DNA from: Nostoc sp. T09
Lineage (GTDB): Bacteria; Cyanobacteriota; Cyanobacteriia; Cyanobacteriales; Nostocaceae
NCBI RefSeq assembly: GCF_002154695.1
Contig: NZ_MTAV01000135.1
Location: 1-64,000, forward strand
Direction of reading: 5' to 3'
Length of the DNA stretch: 64,000 bases
The notes under the pieces are model-generated. The model did not search any database. It was not told the DNA's origin and saw only the letters and a list, made by a program, of their open reading frames with translations. The position numbers were made by a program, and so were the translations under genes. Position 1 is the first letter of the stretch. Each line of letters opens with the position of its first letter. Below are positions 61,152 to 64,000 of the stretch, in pieces.

Positions 61152-63425
61152 TTAAGTAATTACGGTAATTGGCTGTGTCTGAACCACTTGTGGCTTGATA
61201 CTCCCAATAATGCTGCATTGCTTATATCCCAAAGCTTGAAGTGCAGCTAAACAACTATTAGCTTGTGCTTTTGGAATAGCAGCTAATAAACCGCCAGATG
61301 TTTGTGGGTCAAATAACAAGGGATACTTGGGCTGAGACTCAACTGCCATTAGATTATGAATATAACTTGATGCTTGTAAATTATCTGAATGCAGGGAGCT
61401 AAAAATTCCTGCTTCTAATGTGTTGGTTGCGCCAGTTAATACTGGTATAGCGTCAAGTTGTAATTCCACTGCAACACCAGATGCTTGCACCATTTCCATC
61501 AAGTGACCTAATAAACCAAAGCCTGTGACATCAGTACAAGCTGTTACTCCATGTTGCAATAAACATATAGCAGCAGCTTGATTTGACAACAGCATTGACT
61601 CAACAGCGCCATCAATCCAACGACCTTTAGCTTGGCGACGCATATCAGCAGCAAATAAAGTTCCGGTTCCCAGTGCTTTGGTTAAAATCAGGACTTGTCC
61701 GGGTTGCATACCGCCTTTACGCAACAACTTGTGGGGATTGACAACACCGTTGCAAGTTAAGCCAAAAGCTAGTTCTGTACCTTCACTGGTATGTCCGCCA
61801 ATCAGAGGTGCGCCTGCTTGATTAACTACTTTGACAGCACCCGATAATAATTGGTAGAGAGTTTCGCTGACTTTCTCTGGTGCAGCGTAGGGAATAGAAG
61901 CGATCGCTAATGTACTATGAGGCACAGCCCCCATTGCAAAAATATCACTCAAGCAATGATTGGCGCTAATTTGCCCAAAAATATAAGGGTCATTAATTAA
62001 AGCCGGAAAATAATCTAGCGTCTGCACCATCAATTGACCAGTTGATATCTGCACTACTGCTGCATCATCTGGTGCTTCTAAACCAATGATGATATCTTTT
62101 CTAACTTCTCTAATAGGCTGTTCTTGCTGAATGCGGTACAGAACGCTTTGTAAAATGTTACTGCTAACTTTAGAACCACATCCAGCACAACGTATTTGAG
62201 TGCTGAGTGAGTGAGGAGTTGAATTTTGAGAATTTTGCTTCATTTCTGGCAGGTTATGGAAGCGTTCCATAAAGCGGCGGTCAATCCAATCTTTCCAGCG
62301 CCACAATAGTTTATGAGGTGGTAAAGTGAATGCACCTTTTGTTGCGATCGCCTGTCCATGTCCTGTACCAATTAAACTTAGATATTTTTTTTGTGGTTTG
62401 TACGGTTTGAGAGGTTTACCTAATAAATACCTTCGCAAGTTCTCAAACAAAGGCTTACCTTGTCGCACAGCAAATACCCCAGCTTTTGGACGAGGATGAT
62501 TGACGATTGTCGCAATGTCACCTGCGGCGAATACATGGGGGTGAGTTTGCGATTGTAATGTGTCCTGTACCAAAATAAAGCCTTGCTCATCAGTCCTCAG
62601 CCCCGTCTTTTGTAACCACTGAGGTGCAGCTGCTTGGGTTACCCAAAAAATTTTGTTGCACTCTACTGTCAACCCAGATTCACATTTAATTTGCAATACC
62701 TCTTGATTTCCCTTCTGTGTAAGAGGCGCGACTTGACAGACAGTTTCTCCTAAATGTAGTTTTATACCCTGGTTCATGAGAATTTGCTTAACTTGCTGCC
62801 CCACTGATGGATGATGCTTGGGCATCAGTTGGCGATCGCGCTGGAATAAATGAATTTCCCAAGCCCCTGAATTCTGTAAAATTTGCTGTAAGTGTGCTTG
62901 CATTGACAGCGCCAATTCTACACCGCCTGTACCACCACCTGCGATCGCAATGCTAATCGGTTCTTGAGGATTTTCTCTTACAGTTTTCAATAATTGATAC
63001 CAATGTTGCAGTAATTTTGACACTGGTTTTGCTGGAATTACATATTCTGCCGCCTCTGATACAGATATTGGAGTTGGAGTGCTGCCAATATCAACGGACA
63101 GCACATCAAAATCGACAGCAGGACGGTTAGCACAAATTACTTTATTATTTTTTAAATCCAGATCAATAACTTGATCAATGTATAACTGTGCTTGGGCAAA
63201 TTTGGCTAATGGTCGTAAGTCTATATGACATTCATCGTGACTGTAAAAACCAGCAATATGTCCTGGCAACATTCCTGAATAAGGTGTATCTGAATTTGTA
63301 GTTATCAAGGTCAAACGCACACCAGGCAGAGGTTTCATACCAAACATCCTCAGCACAATTGCATGGCTGTGACCGCCACCAATCAGTACTAAATCTTTCA
63401 ATATTGGCTCTTTATCTTGCTGCAT
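61152..63425 (-). CDS. selD: SelD fused to an N-terminal NADH-dehydrogenase-like domain
   Basis: 757 residues. Residues 1-385 are a pyridine-nucleotide oxidoreductase (LVLIGGGHSHAIVLRMFG, IAIAGGGTGGVELALSMQ, VFAAGDIATI). Residues about 400-757 are selenophosphate synthetase: IRCAGCGSKVSSNIL with the catalytic Cys and Lys (equivalent to E. coli C17 and K20), GLEAPDDAAVV, ANHCLSDIFAMGAVP, GGHTSEGTEL and TDVTGFGLLGHL. It makes selenophosphate from selenide and ATP, used in tRNA selenouridine or selenoprotein synthesis. The fused reductase may deliver reduced selenium. The architecture is known in cyanobacteria. Here Cys replaces selenocysteine. Confidence 0.95.
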   Translation of the reverse strand: MQQDKEPILKDLVLIGGGHSHAIVLRMFGMKPLPGVRLTLITTNSDTPYSGMLPGHIAGFYSHDECHIDLRPLAKFAQAQLYIDQVIDLDLKNNKVICANRPAVDFDVLSVDIGSTPTPISVSEAAEYVIPAKPVSKLLQHWYQLLKTVRENPQEPISIAIAGGGTGGVELALSMQAHLQQILQNSGAWEIHLFQRDRQLMPKHHPSVGQQVKQILMNQGIKLHLGETVCQVAPLTQKGNQEVLQIKCESGLTVECNKIFWVTQAAAPQWLQKTGLRTDEQGFILVQDTLQSQTHPHVFAAGDIATIVNHPRPKAGVFAVRQGKPLFENLRRYLLGKPLKPYKPQKKYLSLIGTGHGQAIATKGAFTLPPHKLLWRWKDWIDRRFMERFHNLPEMKQNSQNSTPHSLSTQIRCAGCGSKVSSNILQSVLYRIQQEQPIREVRKDIIIGLEAPDDAAVVQISTGQLMVQTLDYFPALINDPYIFGQISANHCLSDIFAMGAVPHSTLAIASIPYAAPEKVSETLYQLLSGAVKVVNQAGAPLIGGHTSEGTELAFGLTCNGVVNPHKLLRKGGMQPGQVLILTKALGTGTLFAADMRRQAKGRWIDGAVESMLLSNQAAAICLLQHGVTACTDVTGFGLLGHLMEMVQASGVAVELQLDAIPVLTGATNTLEAGIFSSLHSDNLQASSYIHNLMAVESQPKYPLLFDPQTSGGLLAAIPKAQANSCLAALQALGYKQCSIIGSIKPQVVQTQPITVIT

Positions 63426-63646
63426 CTGGACACTTTAGTAAAATGTTGGTTTATCTATTGTGAGCGCATAAGTCACGTCATTAAAATCTTCGTTTATGTG
63501 ATTTATTTCTCTGACTACTATATATTACTGATTATTGCTAAACAAAGTATAAAGAGTACTTGCATTGATTAATGGTATACTTACTTAGTATTTAGATTGG
63601 TGTTTTTGTAGTAAGTAACATCTAATTATTAAAAATAATTTTGGGT

Positions 63647-64000
63647 ATGTTCAAAGTAGTTACAAGTGCTTACGATACGGCAAAAAATTACATCCCTAGA
63701 AAGATAATAATTTTAGAAAAAATCTATCTAGCGATATTTGCTAACCAGAAAAAATTAGAACTTATTCCAAATTATTCTTATACACAAAGCTTGAAACTAG
63801 CAATTGAACAGCTTGAACGCCAAAATAGAGAAATCAATCTGGCTGTATTTGATGATTTAGCCCAAATCGCCCAGAAAGAGCCAAAATTCCATTGGAAAAT
63901 CATGGAAGCTCTCACAAATTTTGTCCGAAATAATGTTCCTTATCAGCCTCAAGAAGAAGTTAACGAAAACCCAGCATTAACAATTCGTGCTGATATTCAA
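63647..64000 (+). CDS. Partial gene: N-terminus of a pentapeptide-repeat-type protein
   Basis: The reading frame is open from ATG 63647 to the window edge (118 codons). The product has LKLAIEQLERQNREINLAVF, then DDLAQIAQKEPKFHWKIMEA and LTNFVRNN, ending RADIQ. The N-terminal region of cyanobacterial pentapeptide-repeat proteins often has this HEAT-like pattern (EINLAGIYALERIA, HWTIMEVLTAFVREN). The C-terminal repeats would lie beyond 64000. No signal peptide is visible. The 220 bases upstream are AT-rich and hold its promoter and that of selD. Confidence 0.7.
   Translation, partial: MFKVVTSAYDTAKNYIPRKIIILEKIYLAIFANQKKLELIPNYSYTQSLKLAIEQLERQNREINLAVFDDLAQIAQKEPKFHWKIMEALTNFVRNNVPYQPQEEVNENPALTIRADIQ

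Noticed and set aside
61152-63425. Selenocysteine in SelD
   Set aside because: The active-site position is a Cys codon and no in-frame TGA is present, so no Sec insertion is needed.
1-64000. tRNA or rRNA genes
   Set aside because: I looked for T-loop and anticodon-stem patterns and conserved rRNA segments and saw none; a computational scan would be needed to exclude a single tRNA.

Overview
The window reads as chromosome from a filamentous, probably heterocyst-forming cyanobacterium (Nostocales, Nostoc/Anabaena-like). The reasons are many copies of the HIP1 octamer GCGATCGC, 7-bp short tandemly repeated repeats (STRRs) and short hairpin repeats between genes, and cyanobacterial marker genes: psb34, a high-light-inducible protein, an allophycocyanin alpha paralogue, the thiO-thiG fusion, the N-terminally extended SelD, COP23, a DUF1400 hydrolase and a CruA/CruP-type lycopene cyclase. 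No rRNA, tRNA, CRISPR array or intact insertion sequence was recognised.

Layout. 0-12 kb is mostly housekeeping: an orphan Phd/YefM antitoxin, a Deg/HtrA protease, a CsoR/InrS-type metal sensor, menH, a B12-binding radical SAM protein, a SemiSWEET, a repeat-rich unknown protein, aroC, a MidA-like methyltransferase and a beta-hydroxyacid dehydrogenase. 12-18 kb is accessory: a secreted AroQ-gamma chorismate mutase, a short HTH-NACHT NTPase divergent from an Xre/RES toxin-antitoxin pair whose two genes lie unusually far apart, a two-helix membrane protein, and a small gene broken (or recoded) at a run of nine A. 18-24 kb holds two TPR proteins (one a secreted serine protease), a COP23 protein and psb34.

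24-37 kb is biosynthetic and envelope-related: thiO-thiG, cimA, a CruA/CruP-type lycopene cyclase, a coiled-coil protein, a membrane-anchored beta-propeller, and a DUF1980/permease pair. 37-41 kb has a histidine kinase with a degraded ATP-binding domain, a small basic protein, a Hlip, an ApcA paralogue and a pentapeptide protein. 41-51.6 kb carries a GH57 enzyme, an SDR, a RelE-type TA pair, a DUF1400 lipase-like protein, glucokinase, a histidine phosphatase and small unknown genes. 51.6-57.5 kb is one minus-strand run encoding a complete branched-chain/neutral amino-acid-type ABC importer with two foreign-looking genes inside it. 57.7-63.4 kb has a GT2, a TVP38 protein, a GT87-like enzyme and SelD; the window ends inside a further gene.

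The most distinctive theme is invasion of coding DNA by short repeats. Heptamer or decamer repeats supply the start codon and first residues of thiO-thiG, the DUF1980 gene and the livF-like gene. Repeat-derived segments sit in frame inside cimA and the lycopene cyclase, and a 57-bp tandem duplication covers the end of the beta-propeller gene. The other items most worth pursuing are the HTH-NACHT/Xre-RES locus, the 596-residue repeat protein, the degenerate kinase and the A9-interrupted gene.
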